Shown here: piece after piece, positions 28,211 to 37,102 of the stretch
Position numbering within the stretch: position 1 is the first letter of the stretch
How the letters are laid out: each line of letters begins with the position of its first letter
Origin: Micrococcus sp.
GTDB lineage: Bacteria > Actinomycetota > Actinomycetes > Actinomycetales > Micrococcaceae
Assembly (NCBI GenBank): GCA_029961105.1
Contig: JASBVO010000001.1
Location: forward strand, 62,001-126,000
DNA length: 64,000 bases
Direction of reading: 5' to 3'
Program-made: the position numbers and the translations under genes
The notes under the pieces: generated by a model
The model's input: only the letters and a program-made list of their open reading frames with translations
Databases searched by the model: none
Told to the model about the DNA's origin: nothing

Positions 28211-29379
28211 CCCAGCCGACCGCGGACCGGCCCGGCAGCATCACCCTGAGGCCCTGGGCCGAGGGCGACGACCTGCGCCTGCTGGAGACCTGGGGCGATC
28301 CCTCCGACCCGCAGCAGCACCAGGACCGCACGCTGCTGCGCCCCTCCCACGACGGCGGCTCCGGCACCGGTGCGAACGCCGGGGCCGGCGACGGCTGGGT
28401 GCGCTGCCTGGTCGCCGAGGACGGCGGCGTCCCGGTGGCAGCCGGGGTGGTCTCCACCTCCCGGGTGCACCCGAAGCGGCTATGGTTCTACGCCGAGACC
28501 GCTGCCGCTGAACGGAACCGCGGCATCGGCTCCATGCTGCTGAACGCGCTGCGCGCCGAGGCGGACGTGGCGGCCGAGGTCACCGGGACCGTCGAGCTGA
28601 AGACGCGCGTCGCCGTCGGGCACGAGGGGAAGGTGCCGCCCGGGGCCGAGGCGACCCAGCGGTTCCTGTCCGGCCACGGGTTCCGCGAGGTCCAGCGCTC
28701 GCGGCGCATCGTCGTCGGGCCCCGGGTCCTGGCACCGCCGGAACTGGAGGAGGGCGGGCTGACGCTGGAGGAGGCGGCCACCGGCTCGGTGGAGCTGACG
28801 CAGGCCGTGGCCGTTTTCTACCAGGCCGTGCACGACTGGGACCCGGCCGAGATGACCGTGGGGCGGGCCCAGCAGCTGCTGCTCGGCCCGCAGACCGGCG
28901 CCTCCGGGGCCGTCGTGCTGCGCAACCGGCCGAAGTCCGACGGCGGGACCATCACCGCCTTCGCGATCTCCTACACCCCCGAGCGCACGGATGACCCCAC
29001 GGACGTGCTGATCGGCTGGGATCCCGAGCTGGCCGCGCCGGACGCCCAGTTCGCGGCGGGCACCCTGCTGGCCATGCTGACCGCCCAGTACCCGGTCCAG
29101 GTGGAGGCCGACGACGCGATGACGGCGCTGACCCCGATGCTCGACCAGCTGCTGGCCACCGGTCACGCCCGGGTGCTGCTGGACAGCCGGATCTGGGCCA
29201 CCGACCGCTCCGAGGACCGCGAGCCGGTCTGGGAGGCCACCACCGAGGGCGCCGCCGGACCGGGGGCGGAGCCGCAGGCCGACCCGGCCGAGCTGCCGGA
29301 TCCGCTGGCCGGGTCCGGGGTGGGCTCGGCCGCGGGCCCGGAGGAGACCGACGGCGAACGAGAGGCGGCACCGCTGTGA
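28207..29379 (+). CDS. GNAT family acetyltransferase, two-domain length
   Basis: The 390-aa protein has a clear GNAT domain at about residues 10-165 with [29 protein letters not shown] (acetyl-CoA loop RNRGIG). The second half (170-345) has strands and helices of a similar size and may be a degenerate second GNAT domain, as in mycothiol synthase-like proteins, but it lacks an RxxGxG loop. The last 40 residues are low complexity. It starts in a GTGA overlap with glyS and is itself coupled to the thioesterase gene. Substrate unknown. Confidence 0.8.
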   Translation: MTQPTADRPGSITLRPWAEGDDLRLLETWGDPSDPQQHQDRTLLRPSHDGGSGTGANAGAGDGWVRCLVAEDGGVPVAAGVVSTSRVHPKRLWFYAETAAAERNRGIGSMLLNALRAEADVAAEVTGTVELKTRVAVGHEGKVPPGAEATQRFLSGHGFREVQRSRRIVVGPRVLAPPELEEGGLTLEEAATGSVELTQAVAVFYQAVHDWDPAEMTVGRAQQLLLGPQTGASGAVVLRNRPKSDGGTITAFAISYTPERTDDPTDVLIGWDPELAAPDAQFAAGTLLAMLTAQYPVQVEADDAMTALTPMLDQLLATGHARVLLDSRIWATDRSEDREPVWEATTEGAAGPGAEPQADPAELPDPLAGSGVGSAAGPEETDGEREAAPL

Positions 29380-29813
29380 TCCCGAGTGCGAGCACGGACG
29401 TAGACCCCGCCCTGCGGGCGGAGCGGGCCGCGGCCATCCTCGCGGTGGACACCCCCGTGACGGACCAGGGCATCACGTACCTCTCCGGAGACGACGCCGG
29501 TTGCGCCATGGCCATGACGGTGCGGTCCCGGCAGTGCAACTCGCACGGGATCTGCCACGGCGGGATCACCATGCTGCTGGCGGACACGGCGGCGGCCTAC
29601 GCGCTGAACACGGGGGAGGAGACCCCGCGCTGGGTGACCTCCCACTCCAGCTCCTCGCTGCTGGCCCCCGGCCGCGAGGGGGAGGTGCTCACCGCCACCG
29701 CCGTGATCGGTTCCGGCAGCGGGTCCTCGAGGATCGTGGACGTGCGCGTCACCGAGCCGGACGGGACCGTGGTGGTCGAGATGCGCAACGTCATGGTCCG
29801 ATTGCGGGGCTGA
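29376..29813 (+). CDS. PaaI-type hotdog thioesterase
   Basis: The 145-aa hotdog-fold protein has CNSHGICHGGITMLLADTAAAYALN, the family motif with the catalytic Asp (LLADTA) and the substrate-loop HGG. It should hydrolyse an acyl-CoA thioester, hydroxyphenylacetyl-CoA in the namesake. No phenylacetate genes are in the window, so a general clearing role is as likely. GTG at 29376 forms a GTGA overlap with the GNAT gene. A 7-nt gap leads to the YibE/F gene. Confidence 0.88.
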   Translation: MIPSASTDVDPALRAERAAAILAVDTPVTDQGITYLSGDDAGCAMAMTVRSRQCNSHGICHGGITMLLADTAAAYALNTGEETPRWVTSHSSSSLLAPGREGEVLTATAVIGSGSGSSRIVDVRVTEPDGTVVVEMRNVMVRLRG

Positions 29814-29820
29814 GCCGGGC

Positions 29821-31146
29821 GTGCAGGACACTCACGCCGGCGGGCACGGCCACGGCCTCGACGCCGGCCCCGGCGCCGATGACGCGCTGACCGGGTCCGG
29901 CGGCTCCCGCCGTCGGGTCGTGGTCGCACTCACCGCGATCCTGGTGCCCGTGACGCTGCTGCTGGTGGCGGCCATGGTGGCGCTGTGGCCCTCCGGGTCC
30001 CACCGCGAGCTGTCCCTGGCCGACCCCTACGGCACCGCCTCGGGCGTGACCCTGTTCGCCGGGACGGTGACCGCCGTCGAGCCGCGGGACTGCGGACCGC
30101 AGGCCGGCACCCTGGAGACCCCCGGCGGGGCCGTGGTCGGCGAGGGCGCGGCGGCACGCCTGCAGTGCGTGGACGCCATCGTGGATCCCGACGGCGGCGG
30201 CACCGACGGCGCCCGGGTGCCGGTCCCGCCGGAGGTCGGCGCCAGCATGGACGTGGCCGTGGGCGACCGGATCAAGGCGCTGGACCTGACGGCGCTGCCC
30301 GGCGGGACCGCGGAGGCTGGGGGCCAGGCCGGGACCTCCGGGGCGGCCGACTACGTCTTCGTGGACTTCGAGCGGACGGTGCCCGTGGTGGCGCTGGCCC
30401 TGCTCTACGCGCTGGTCGTCGTGCTGGTGGCGCGCTGGCGCGGGCTGCGGGCGATCCTCGGGCTGGGCCTGGCGTTCGCCGTGCTGTTCTGGTTCATGGT
30501 CCCCGCACTGCTGGAGGGCGGCCCGCCGCTCTGGGTCGGCCTGGTGGGCTGTTCCCTGATCATGGTGGTGGTGCTGTACTTCGCCCACGGGTTCTCCCTG
30601 CGCACCACCACGGCACTGCTGGGCACCCTCATCGGCCTGGGGCTGACGGCCGTGCTGGCGGCCTGGGGCACGGATGCCGCCTACCTGACGGGCATGGGCG
30701 ACGAGTACTCCTACGTGCTGGCCTCGGTCGCGCCCGAGGTGCGCCTGAGCGGGATCGTGCTGTGCGGGCTGCTGGTGGCCGGGCTCGGCGTCCTCAACGA
30801 CGTCACCATCACCCAGTCCTCGGCCGTCTGGGAACTGCAGTCCGCGAACCCGGAGGCCTCGGCGCGGGAACTCTTCGCCGCCGGGATGCGGATCGGGCGG
30901 GACCACATCGCCTCCACCGTCTACACCATCGCCTTCGCCTACGCCGGGGCCGCCCTGCCGCTGCTGATCGTGGTCTCGCTCTACGACCGCTCCCTGGCGG
31001 ACACCCTGCTCTCGGCCGAACTGGTGGAGGAGGTGGTGCGCATCCTCGTCGGCTCGATCGGCCTGGTGCTGGCCATCCCCGTGACCACCGGCATCGCGGT
31101 GGCGGTGGCCAAGGCCGTGCAGGCAGAGCACCCCGTGGCGCCATGA
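29821..31146 (+). CDS. YibE/F family membrane protein
   Basis: The 441-aa protein has one N-terminal helix (about 39-60), an outside domain of about 120 residues, then seven to eight helices from residue 180 on. The YibE/F signature is seen in FVDFERTVPVVALALLYALVVVLVARWRGLRAILGL and GVLNDVTITQSSAVWEL. The family is widespread in Firmicutes and actinobacteria and its function is unknown; transport has been suggested. The N-terminal 12 residues include HAGGHGHG. Its TGA overlaps the next ATG (ATGA), coupling it to a small CDF-like protein. Confidence 0.85.
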   Translation: MQDTHAGGHGHGLDAGPGADDALTGSGGSRRRVVVALTAILVPVTLLLVAAMVALWPSGSHRELSLADPYGTASGVTLFAGTVTAVEPRDCGPQAGTLETPGGAVVGEGAAARLQCVDAIVDPDGGGTDGARVPVPPEVGASMDVAVGDRIKALDLTALPGGTAEAGGQAGTSGAADYVFVDFERTVPVVALALLYALVVVLVARWRGLRAILGLGLAFAVLFWFMVPALLEGGPPLWVGLVGCSLIMVVVLYFAHGFSLRTTTALLGTLIGLGLTAVLAAWGTDAAYLTGMGDEYSYVLASVAPEVRLSGIVLCGLLVAGLGVLNDVTITQSSAVWELQSANPEASARELFAAGMRIGRDHIASTVYTIAFAYAGAALPLLIVVSLYDRSLADTLLSAELVEEVVRILVGSIGLVLAIPVTTGIAVAVAKAVQAEHPVAP

Positions 31147-31742
31147 CCCTGAAGCGCGCGGTGCTGCTGGTCGCCCTGTTGAACCTGGCCTACCTGGTCG
31201 TGGAGATGTCCGTGGCCCTGGCCATCGGTTCGGTGTCCCTGTTCGCGGACTCGGTGGACTTCTTCGAGGACTTCGCCGTGAACATCCTGATCTTCGTGGC
31301 CCTGGGCTGGTCGGCCCGCAGCCAGGCCGTGGCGGGCAGGGTCCTGGCGCTGATCATCCTGCTGCCTGCCCTGGCCGCTGCGTGGACGGCGGTCCTCAAG
31401 GCGGGGGATCCCGAGCCTCCGGACCCGGTCGCCCTGGTGGTCACCGCCGGCGGCGCGGTGGCCGTCAACCTGGTGTGTTCCCTCGTGCTGGCGCGATTCC
31501 GGCACGGCAGCGGTTCGCTGACCCGGGGCGCCTTCCTGGCCGCCCGCAACGACGTGTTCATCAACCTCGCGATCATCGTCATGGGCATGGTGACGGCCTG
31601 GACCCTCTCCGGCTGGCCGGACCTCGTCCTCGGGCTGCTGATCATCGTGCTCAACGTGACGGCGGCCAAGGAGGTCTGGGAGACTGCCACCGAGGAGCAC
31701 CTGGCGGCCAAGGCCCTCGCGGGGGACTTCGACAACGACTGA
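31143..31742 (+). CDS. Small CDF-like cation transporter homologue
   Basis: The 199-aa protein has five to six hydrophobic segments and a CDF-type metal motif SVSLFADSVDFFEDFAVN in helix 2, with a second acidic/His-poor site ARNDVFINLAIIV in helix 5. It lacks the cytoplasmic C-terminal domain of full-size cation diffusion facilitators. ATG at 31143 is set by the ATGA overlap with the YibE/F gene, which suggests the two act together. Substrate metal is unknown and transport is inferred from the motif. Confidence 0.72.
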   Translation: MTLKRAVLLVALLNLAYLVVEMSVALAIGSVSLFADSVDFFEDFAVNILIFVALGWSARSQAVAGRVLALIILLPALAAAWTAVLKAGDPEPPDPVALVVTAGGAVAVNLVCSLVLARFRHGSGSLTRGAFLAARNDVFINLAIIVMGMVTAWTLSGWPDLVLGLLIIVLNVTAAKEVWETATEEHLAAKALAGDFDND

Positions 31743-31794
31743 ACGGTCGACGGGACAGCCGGCGGAACAGCCGACGGAACGGGGGCGACCCGAC

Positions 31795-32064
31795 ATGACC
31801 GGCCCGGACGTTCCCGGTGAGGAGCCGCCGTCGTCCGGGCAGCCGGACGACCAGCCGGACGGCTGGGCCCGCTACCACCCGGCCTTCCTGGTCCTGCTCG
31901 GCCTCGCCACCATCACCGGCGTGGTCCGCCTCGTGCTCGCCGTCCTCGGCGGGCTGGGATGGTTCGCCGTCCTGGTTTCGGCGCTGATCGTGGTGATGCT
32001 GGTGTCCGGCGTCGTCTGGCAGCTGCGGCTGATGCGGCGGGAGGAACGGCGGGGGAGGCGCTAG
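31795..32064 (+). CDS. Hypothetical two-helix membrane protein
   Basis: The 89-aa protein has a Pro/Asp-rich N-terminus, two transmembrane helices at about residues 30-50 and 54-75, and an Arg-rich end (RREERRGRR). I do not recognise a family. It is 52 nt downstream of the CDF-like gene on the same strand, with GGGGGCG about 8 nt before the ATG. It may be the last gene of the glyS-to-CDF operon. Confidence 0.6.
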   Translation: MTGPDVPGEEPPSSGQPDDQPDGWARYHPAFLVLLGLATITGVVRLVLAVLGGLGWFAVLVSALIVVMLVSGVVWQLRLMRREERRGRR

Positions 32065-32205
32065 TCCCTGGGCTTGTACCCCAGGCTCACCGCCCACGAA
32101 CAGTCCCTCACCCGGTTCCCGCCTCAGCCGTGCCCCGGCCTCGCCCAGGTCCCCGCGGGTGAGTTCCGCGAGCACCGCTCACCTGCTGACCCTCGCATCC
32201 GTGTG

Positions 32206-32248
32206 ACACGATCCTGCGCTTCCCGTCCGCCATGGCGCAGGATCGTGT
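32206..32248. terminator. Stem-loop between convergent genes
   Basis: ACACGATCCTGCGC (32206-32219) and GCGCAGGATCGTGT (32235-32248) are perfect 14-bp arms with a 15-nt loop, between the small membrane gene and the minus-strand lipoprotein gene. It can serve both directions. Confidence 0.7.
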
Positions 32249-32284
32249 GACAGGGATGTCCCGTGGCCGGGACCACCCGGCGGG

Positions 32285-33271
32285 CTACTGCACGGGGAGC
32301 GTGTAGGAGCCGACCATGGCCCGCAGCACGGCGTGCAGTTCGGAGGCGGCGGCCTCGTCCGCATCCTCCGGTGAGTCCAGGGGGATGGAGGCGTACACCA
32401 GTTCCCGGCTGGCGCCGCCGTAGGCGGCCAGGTCCCAGACCTCCAGGGTCTCCGGGTCGGTGCCCTCGGGGGCGGAGACGAGATCGACCATGAGCTGGTA
32501 TCCGGATCCGGTCTTGACCACGAGGCTCCGCAGGTAGGGAACCTCTCCGCCGTAGGACGGTGAGAAATCGTCCTCGGTGACCTCCACGACCTCGATCACC
32601 TCGGCTCCCTCCGGGGCGGCACCCGTGACGTCCACGCCGACGCCACCGACCTGCCGGCCCTGGGCGTCGAAGATCCGCAGGCGGTCGATCGTTCCGCCAC
32701 CCGGGGTGGTCTCGACGCTGAACGCCGCCGGGATCGCGATGGTGCCGTACATGCGGGTGGGGCAGTTCTTCCAGCCATCGGTGAGGGCCTGGGTGTGCAT
32801 CACGCTCCAGACCGGCTTCGTGCCCTCGGCGACCTCGGCGTCAGTGTTCTCCGGGACGTCCTCTCCGTCCAGGGCATGGATGCATTCCAGGTGGTAGACG
32901 TCCTCGAGCCGCCGCGGCTCACCGTCATACTCGGCAGTCTCCAGGTCCGGGGAGGGCAGGTCCCCCGTGCCGGCGGCCTCCGTGGCGGCGGGCGAGGACA
33001 CCGGAGCCGTGGTGGCGGAGCTCGCGGTGGCGCTGGTGGTCGTGGGGACAGTGGCGGTGGCGCCTCCGGTACCCCTGGGAGTGCCCGACGGCGACGCGGT
33101 CGCCGTGATGGTCTGGCTCGGCTCCGGCGCCGGCTCGGCGCCGCGGTCGGCGCACGCCGTGAGCATCAGGGCGAGGGCCAGCCCGGCGACGCCGGCTCCG
33201 GCCCGGGTGCAGTGGCGGTGACCGGTGGTGCGGGCGGCTCCGGTGGAGGCCGTGCGGGTGCGGACAGACAT
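32285..33271 (-). CDS. Secreted lipoprotein of unknown function
   Basis: ATG at 33271 is chosen because GAGGGGGA lies just upstream on the minus strand; the product is 328 aa. It has an Arg-rich N-terminus, a hydrophobic core and lipobox LTAC with Cys40, so it should be anchored on the outer face of the membrane. A Thr/Ser/Pro-rich linker of about 55 residues follows. The folded part includes two Cys (CIHAL and NCPTRMYG) that may form a disulfide. I do not recognise the domain; it may be a septum-formation or DUF-type actinobacterial lipoprotein. Confidence 0.7.
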   Translation of the reverse strand: MSVRTRTASTGAARTTGHRHCTRAGAGVAGLALALMLTACADRGAEPAPEPSQTITATASPSGTPRGTGGATATVPTTTSATASSATTAPVSSPAATEAAGTGDLPSPDLETAEYDGEPRRLEDVYHLECIHALDGEDVPENTDAEVAEGTKPVWSVMHTQALTDGWKNCPTRMYGTIAIPAAFSVETTPGGGTIDRLRIFDAQGRQVGGVGVDVTGAAPEGAEVIEVVEVTEDDFSPSYGGEVPYLRSLVVKTGSGYQLMVDLVSAPEGTDPETLEVWDLAAYGGASRELVYASIPLDSPEDADEAAASELHAVLRAMVGSYTLPVQ

Positions 33272-33421
33272 GAGTTCCCCCTCAGTAACTGGTGTTCCGT
33301 CCATCACGGTAGTGCCAGCGGTCCAGGTCAAAGCCCAGTTTCCGTACCGATCCGGTCACGATGTCCCGGGGCCCCGGGAGCACACCGGGAGGAGCTGCGG
33401 GGGAGGCGATCAGCGGGGAGG

Positions 33422-34594
33422 TCAGCGCCGGTAGGTGCTCGGCCACGCCGCGCGTAGGCGGCAGATCCGCCCATCGGCCGAGCGCTGCAGGCGTCCGGTG
33501 AGCAGGCCCTCGAGCAGCCCCTCGTGCAGGCGCTGGTCCAGCCGGGGCTTGGGGGAGGGGATGAAGGTCCCGTGGGGCACGACGTCGTGGATGACCTTCT
33601 GGACGTTCTCCGGCAGGCTCTGCACGCCGCGGACGATGCCCTCGTTGAGGCTCTGGGTGATGCCCACCCCGATCCCGCCGTTGGCTCCGAGGAGGGTCCG
33701 GGCCTCCTCGAGCAGTTGCTCCTCGGTCAGGCTCCGGCCGTCCGGGAGCAGGGACCACAGGGCGTTGGCGATCTCCACGGGCGGGGCGTCGTCCAGGGAC
33801 AGGTCCGCCGGGCGGCCGAAGGTCCGGTACACCCCCCAGTGCTCGACCTCGGTGGAACCGGGCCAGAGGAAGCCGTGCCGGTCGAGCGTGTACCGCCGGG
33901 TGGCCATGAGCTTCTCCAGCGCCTTCTGGGCGCGGTTCGCGGCGGCGGGGCCCTGCGCTCGTTCCCTCAGCGCCTTGAGTGCCTTCTCCCGGCGCAGGGG
34001 GTAGGCCGAATCCAGGAAGTCCTTGACGGAGCGTTCGGCGGTGCCCGCGGTGACCGAACCCAGCCGCGGCAGGACGGCGGCCCGTCCCCAGCGCGGGTCG
34101 AGCAGGAACTGGGGATGGGGCACCTGCAGGGTCCCCGGGGTGCTCCAGCCGGTGGTGCGCACGGCCCGGTCGGCGTCCCGGTAGGCGTCCTCGACCCGTT
34201 CCACCAGCAGCTCGAGGGACTCCAGGTCCTTCTCGGTGGGTGCCAGCCGGGATGCCGTGTCACGATCGCCCGGGTCCCGGCCCCGCTTGCCCGGGGCGGG
34301 ATCCACGGACTGTTCCAGTTCGTACCTGTCCCGCGCCGCGCGCTTGAGCGTGCCGGAGAACCCCCGGACCACCGGGCTGGACCGGTCCAGCCACCCCGGT
34401 GCCTCCAGCGCGTCACCCGGGCTGCGGTCGTAGCGTTCGGCGTCCAGGGTCACCCGGTGGAAGCGCCGTTCCAGTTCCCGCCACCGCTGTTGCCGGCCGG
34501 TGAGCTGCTGACGCTGCAGGGCGGCGACGCCGGCCCACCCACCGACGCCGGCCACGATGGCCAGCACGATGAGCATGATGACCCAGAACTCCAT
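33422..34594 (-). CDS. Hypothetical protein with N-terminal membrane anchor
   Basis: The 390-aa protein starts MEFWVIMLIVLAIVAGVGGW, a single helix at residues 4-24, followed by a charged, helical region (QRQQLTGRQQRWRELERRFH) likely to be coiled coil. Residues 90-390 contain no motif I know. Patches such as ANALWSLLPDGRSLTEEQLLEEARTLL, NEGIVRGVQSLPENVQKVIHD and LHEGLLEGLLTGRLQRSADGRICRLR suggest a helical cytosolic domain. It is 150 bp upstream of the lipoprotein gene on the same strand and may be co-transcribed. Confidence 0.6.
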   Translation of the reverse strand: MEFWVIMLIVLAIVAGVGGWAGVAALQRQQLTGRQQRWRELERRFHRVTLDAERYDRSPGDALEAPGWLDRSSPVVRGFSGTLKRAARDRYELEQSVDPAPGKRGRDPGDRDTASRLAPTEKDLESLELLVERVEDAYRDADRAVRTTGWSTPGTLQVPHPQFLLDPRWGRAAVLPRLGSVTAGTAERSVKDFLDSAYPLRREKALKALRERAQGPAAANRAQKALEKLMATRRYTLDRHGFLWPGSTEVEHWGVYRTFGRPADLSLDDAPPVEIANALWSLLPDGRSLTEEQLLEEARTLLGANGGIGVGITQSLNEGIVRGVQSLPENVQKVIHDVVPHGTFIPSPKPRLDQRLHEGLLEGLLTGRLQRSADGRICRLRAAWPSTYRR

Positions 34595-34711
34595 GGAGTC
34601 AGGCTCCCGTCTGCCGGCGGTGGGGTGTCCGGGGCGATGACGCCCAGCAGCCCAAGGCTACCAACGCGTCCGGGTGGACGTCCGGCGCCGGCGGCCCGCC
34701 GCGCCGCAGCT

Positions 34712-34799
34712 CACTGCCAGCCAAGACTCCGGTCACTGCCGACCAAGACTCCGGTCACTGCCGGCCAAGGCCCCGGTCAGTGCCAGCCCAGCTCCCGGG
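34712..34799. repeat. 22-bp tandem repeats at the 3' end of the monooxygenase gene
   Basis: Four head-to-tail units (starts 34712, 34734, 34756, 34778) resemble CACTGCCGACCAAGACTCCG plus GT. The last unit overlaps the final codons and stop of the minus-strand LLM gene; the first three are noncoding copies beyond the stop. The unit is not a multiple of 3. Confidence 0.8.
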
Positions 34800-35805
34800 C
34801 CAATTCGCCCCACTGGGCGAACAGGTGCGCGTTGTACTCCACGCCCAGCTGATTCGGGTTGGCCAGCAGCACCCAGTCCGCGGCCTGGACGGCCTCGTCC
34901 TGGCGCAGCAGTCCGGCGACCTCCTCCATCGTGCCCGAGTACGTGGGTCCGCTGCGGGCCCGGCCCCCCTCGAGGTGGCCGGAGGAGTCCTTGTGCTCCT
35001 TCCGGCCGCCGAAGTACATGTCGTCCTGGGCGGAGACGATGGGGAACACCGAGCGGGCCACGGCGGTCATCCCGCCGGTGGTGTGGCCGGATTCGGCGTA
35101 GGCCGCCTTGTACTGGGCGATCTGGTCGGCCTGCTGGACGTGGAAGGGCCGACCGTCGTCCTGCAGCAGCAGGGTGGAGGAGAGCAGGTTGTAGCCCTGC
35201 CGCGCCGCCCGCACGCCGGAGGTGACGGTGCCGGAGCCCCACCAGATCCGGTCGATAAGTCCGGGGGACTGCGGCTGGACGGGCAGCATGTCCTGGCCCG
35301 GCTGCGCCCAGCCGGAGTTCGGGTCGGCGTGGGCGATCGGCTCCCCGCAGATGGCCTGCCGGAACCGCTGGCCACGCTCCTGCGCCAGTTGCGACCACGT
35401 CTGCCCCTCGTCCAGGTCGTAGCCGAACTGGTGCTGGCCGTCCCGGGCCGCCTCGGGGGAGCCTCGGGAGATGCCCAACTGGAGCCGGCCGCCGGAGATG
35501 AGGTCCGCCGTCGCCGCTTCCTCCGCCATGTAGAGAGGGTTCTCGTAGCGCAGGTCGATCACGCCGGTGCCCAGGGCGATGCTCCGGGTGACCGCGCCCA
35601 TGGCGGCCAGCAACGGAAACGGTGAGGAGATCATGTGCTGGAAGTGATGGGACCTGACCCAGGCACCGTCCAGGCCGGCCTCCTCCGCGGCCACCGCCAT
35701 CTCGATCGTCTGGGTGAGCGTCGCGGCGGGGTCCGGGGTGCGGGAGCCGGGCACGGAACTCCAGTGGCCGAAGTTCAGGAAACCGATCTTCTTCCGTTCA
35801 GTCAT
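34777..35805 (-). CDS. LLM-class flavin-dependent monooxygenase
   Basis: The 342-aa TIM-barrel protein belongs to the bacterial luciferase-like family: KIGFLNFGHWS at the first strand, AEEAGLDGAWVRSHHFQH, SIALGTGVIDLRYENPLYMAEEAATADLISGGRLQLGISRGSPE. It should use reduced FMN or F420 from another protein and O2. Substrate unknown. ATG at 35805 (MTERKK) is preferred; an ATG at 35814 would add three residues. It is divergent from dusB with 88 bp between starts. The stop lies in a 22-bp tandem repeat array. Confidence 0.85.
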   Translation of the reverse strand: MTERKKIGFLNFGHWSSVPGSRTPDPAATLTQTIEMAVAAEEAGLDGAWVRSHHFQHMISSPFPLLAAMGAVTRSIALGTGVIDLRYENPLYMAEEAATADLISGGRLQLGISRGSPEAARDGQHQFGYDLDEGQTWSQLAQERGQRFRQAICGEPIAHADPNSGWAQPGQDMLPVQPQSPGLIDRIWWGSGTVTSGVRAARQGYNLLSSTLLLQDDGRPFHVQQADQIAQYKAAYAESGHTTGGMTAVARSVFPIVSAQDDMYFGGRKEHKDSSGHLEGGRARSGPTYSGTMEEVAGLLRQDEAVQAADWVLLANPNQLGVEYNAHLFAQWGELARELGWH

Positions 35806-35880
35806 GCCTGGCATAACACCCCATCCACCGGGGATCTTCCACCCCCGGTGGACGGCACCGCGGCAGCCCGCCGACTCTGG

Positions 35881-35886
35881 GATAAT
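35881..35886 (+). promoter_or_regulatory. -10 box of dusB-dgt
   Basis: GATAAT ends 7 nt before ATG at 35894, so the transcript is probably leaderless. Confidence 0.5.
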
Positions 35887-35893
35887 GGGTGCG

Positions 35894-37102
35894 ATGACTG
35901 CCGTGACTGACGCTTCCCCCGTTTCCCAGCACGCGGCCCCCACTCCAGGACGACTCAACCTGCCCGCCCTGCAGTTGGGCCCGCTGACCATCGACGTGCC
36001 CGTGGTGCTGGCCCCCATGGCCGGGATCACCAACACCGCCTTCCGCAGGCTCTGCCGCGAGTACGGCGGCGGGCTCTACGTCTCCGAGATGGTGACCGCC
36101 CGTGCGCTCGTCGAGCGCCGGCCCGAGTCGCTGCGGATCATCCACCACGACCCGGACGAGACCCCGCGCTCGGTGCAGGTCTACTCCGTGGACCCGGTCA
36201 CCACCGGCCAGGCCGTGCGGATGCTCGTGGAGGAGGACCGCGCCGACCACGTCGACCTGAACTTCGGCTGCCCCGTGCCCAAGGTCACCAAGCGCGGCGG
36301 CGGCTCGGCCCTGCCGTGGAAGTCCGAGCTGTTCGCCTCGATCGTCGGCGCCGCCGTGCGCGAGGCCTCGAAGAAGGACATCCCGGTCACCGTGAAGATG
36401 CGCCGCGGCATCGACGAGGACCACCTGACGTACCTCGACGCCGGCCGCACCGCCCGGGACCTGGGCGTCGCCGCCGTCGCCCTGCACGGGCGCACCATGG
36501 AGCAGCACTACTCCGGCACGGCCGACTGGGACTCCATCGCCCGGCTGCGCGAGGCCCTGCCGGACATCCCGGTGCTGGGCAACGGGGACATCTGGAGCGC
36601 CGAGGACGCCATCGCCATGGTCCGGCACACCGGGGTGGACGGGGTCGTCGTCGGGCGCGGCTGCCAGGGCCGGCCCTGGCTGTTCGGGGACCTGCAGAAC
36701 GCCTTCGAGGGTTCGGACGAGCGCTTCCGCCCCGGCCTGGCGACGGTCGCGGACACCTTCTACCGGCACGCCGAGCTGCTGGTGGACACCTTCGGCGGGG
36801 ACGAGGACAAGGCCCTGCGGGACATCCGCAAGCACGTCGCCTGGTACTTCAAGGGCTACCAGGTGGGCGGGGAGCTGCGTGCCCGGCTCGCGCAGGTCCC
36901 GGACCTGGCCACCCTGCGGGCGCTGCTGGACGAGTTGGACCCCACCGCCCCGTACCCGGGACCCGACGCCGAGGGGCCGCGGGGGCGCGCGGGCTCGCCC
37001 AAGCGCCCGCACCTGCCCGAGGGGTGGCTGGACTCGCGGGAGCTCAACGCCGAGCAGAAGAAGATGATCGCCGCCGCCGAGCTGGACGTCTCGGGTGGCT
37101 GA
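35894..37102 (+). CDS. dusB: tRNA-dihydrouridine synthase
   Basis: The 402-aa FMN enzyme reduces uridines in the tRNA D-loop. Family marks are LAPMAGITNTAFRRL, DLNFGCPVPKVTKRGGG with catalytic Cys126, VTVKMRRG, ALHGRTMEQHYSG, VLGNGDIW and VVVGRGCQGRPW, then the helical tRNA-binding end. ATG at 35894 fits the GATAAT box; an upstream open frame from 35714 belongs to noncoding DNA. It overlaps dgt by 8 nt. In actinobacteria dus-dgt is normally followed by dnaG, which here is 14.8 kb away. Confidence 0.95.
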   Translation: MTAVTDASPVSQHAAPTPGRLNLPALQLGPLTIDVPVVLAPMAGITNTAFRRLCREYGGGLYVSEMVTARALVERRPESLRIIHHDPDETPRSVQVYSVDPVTTGQAVRMLVEEDRADHVDLNFGCPVPKVTKRGGGSALPWKSELFASIVGAAVREASKKDIPVTVKMRRGIDEDHLTYLDAGRTARDLGVAAVALHGRTMEQHYSGTADWDSIARLREALPDIPVLGNGDIWSAEDAIAMVRHTGVDGVVVGRGCQGRPWLFGDLQNAFEGSDERFRPGLATVADTFYRHAELLVDTFGGDEDKALRDIRKHVAWYFKGYQVGGELRARLAQVPDLATLRALLDELDPTAPYPGPDAEGPRGRAGSPKRPHLPEGWLDSRELNAEQKKMIAAAELDVSGG

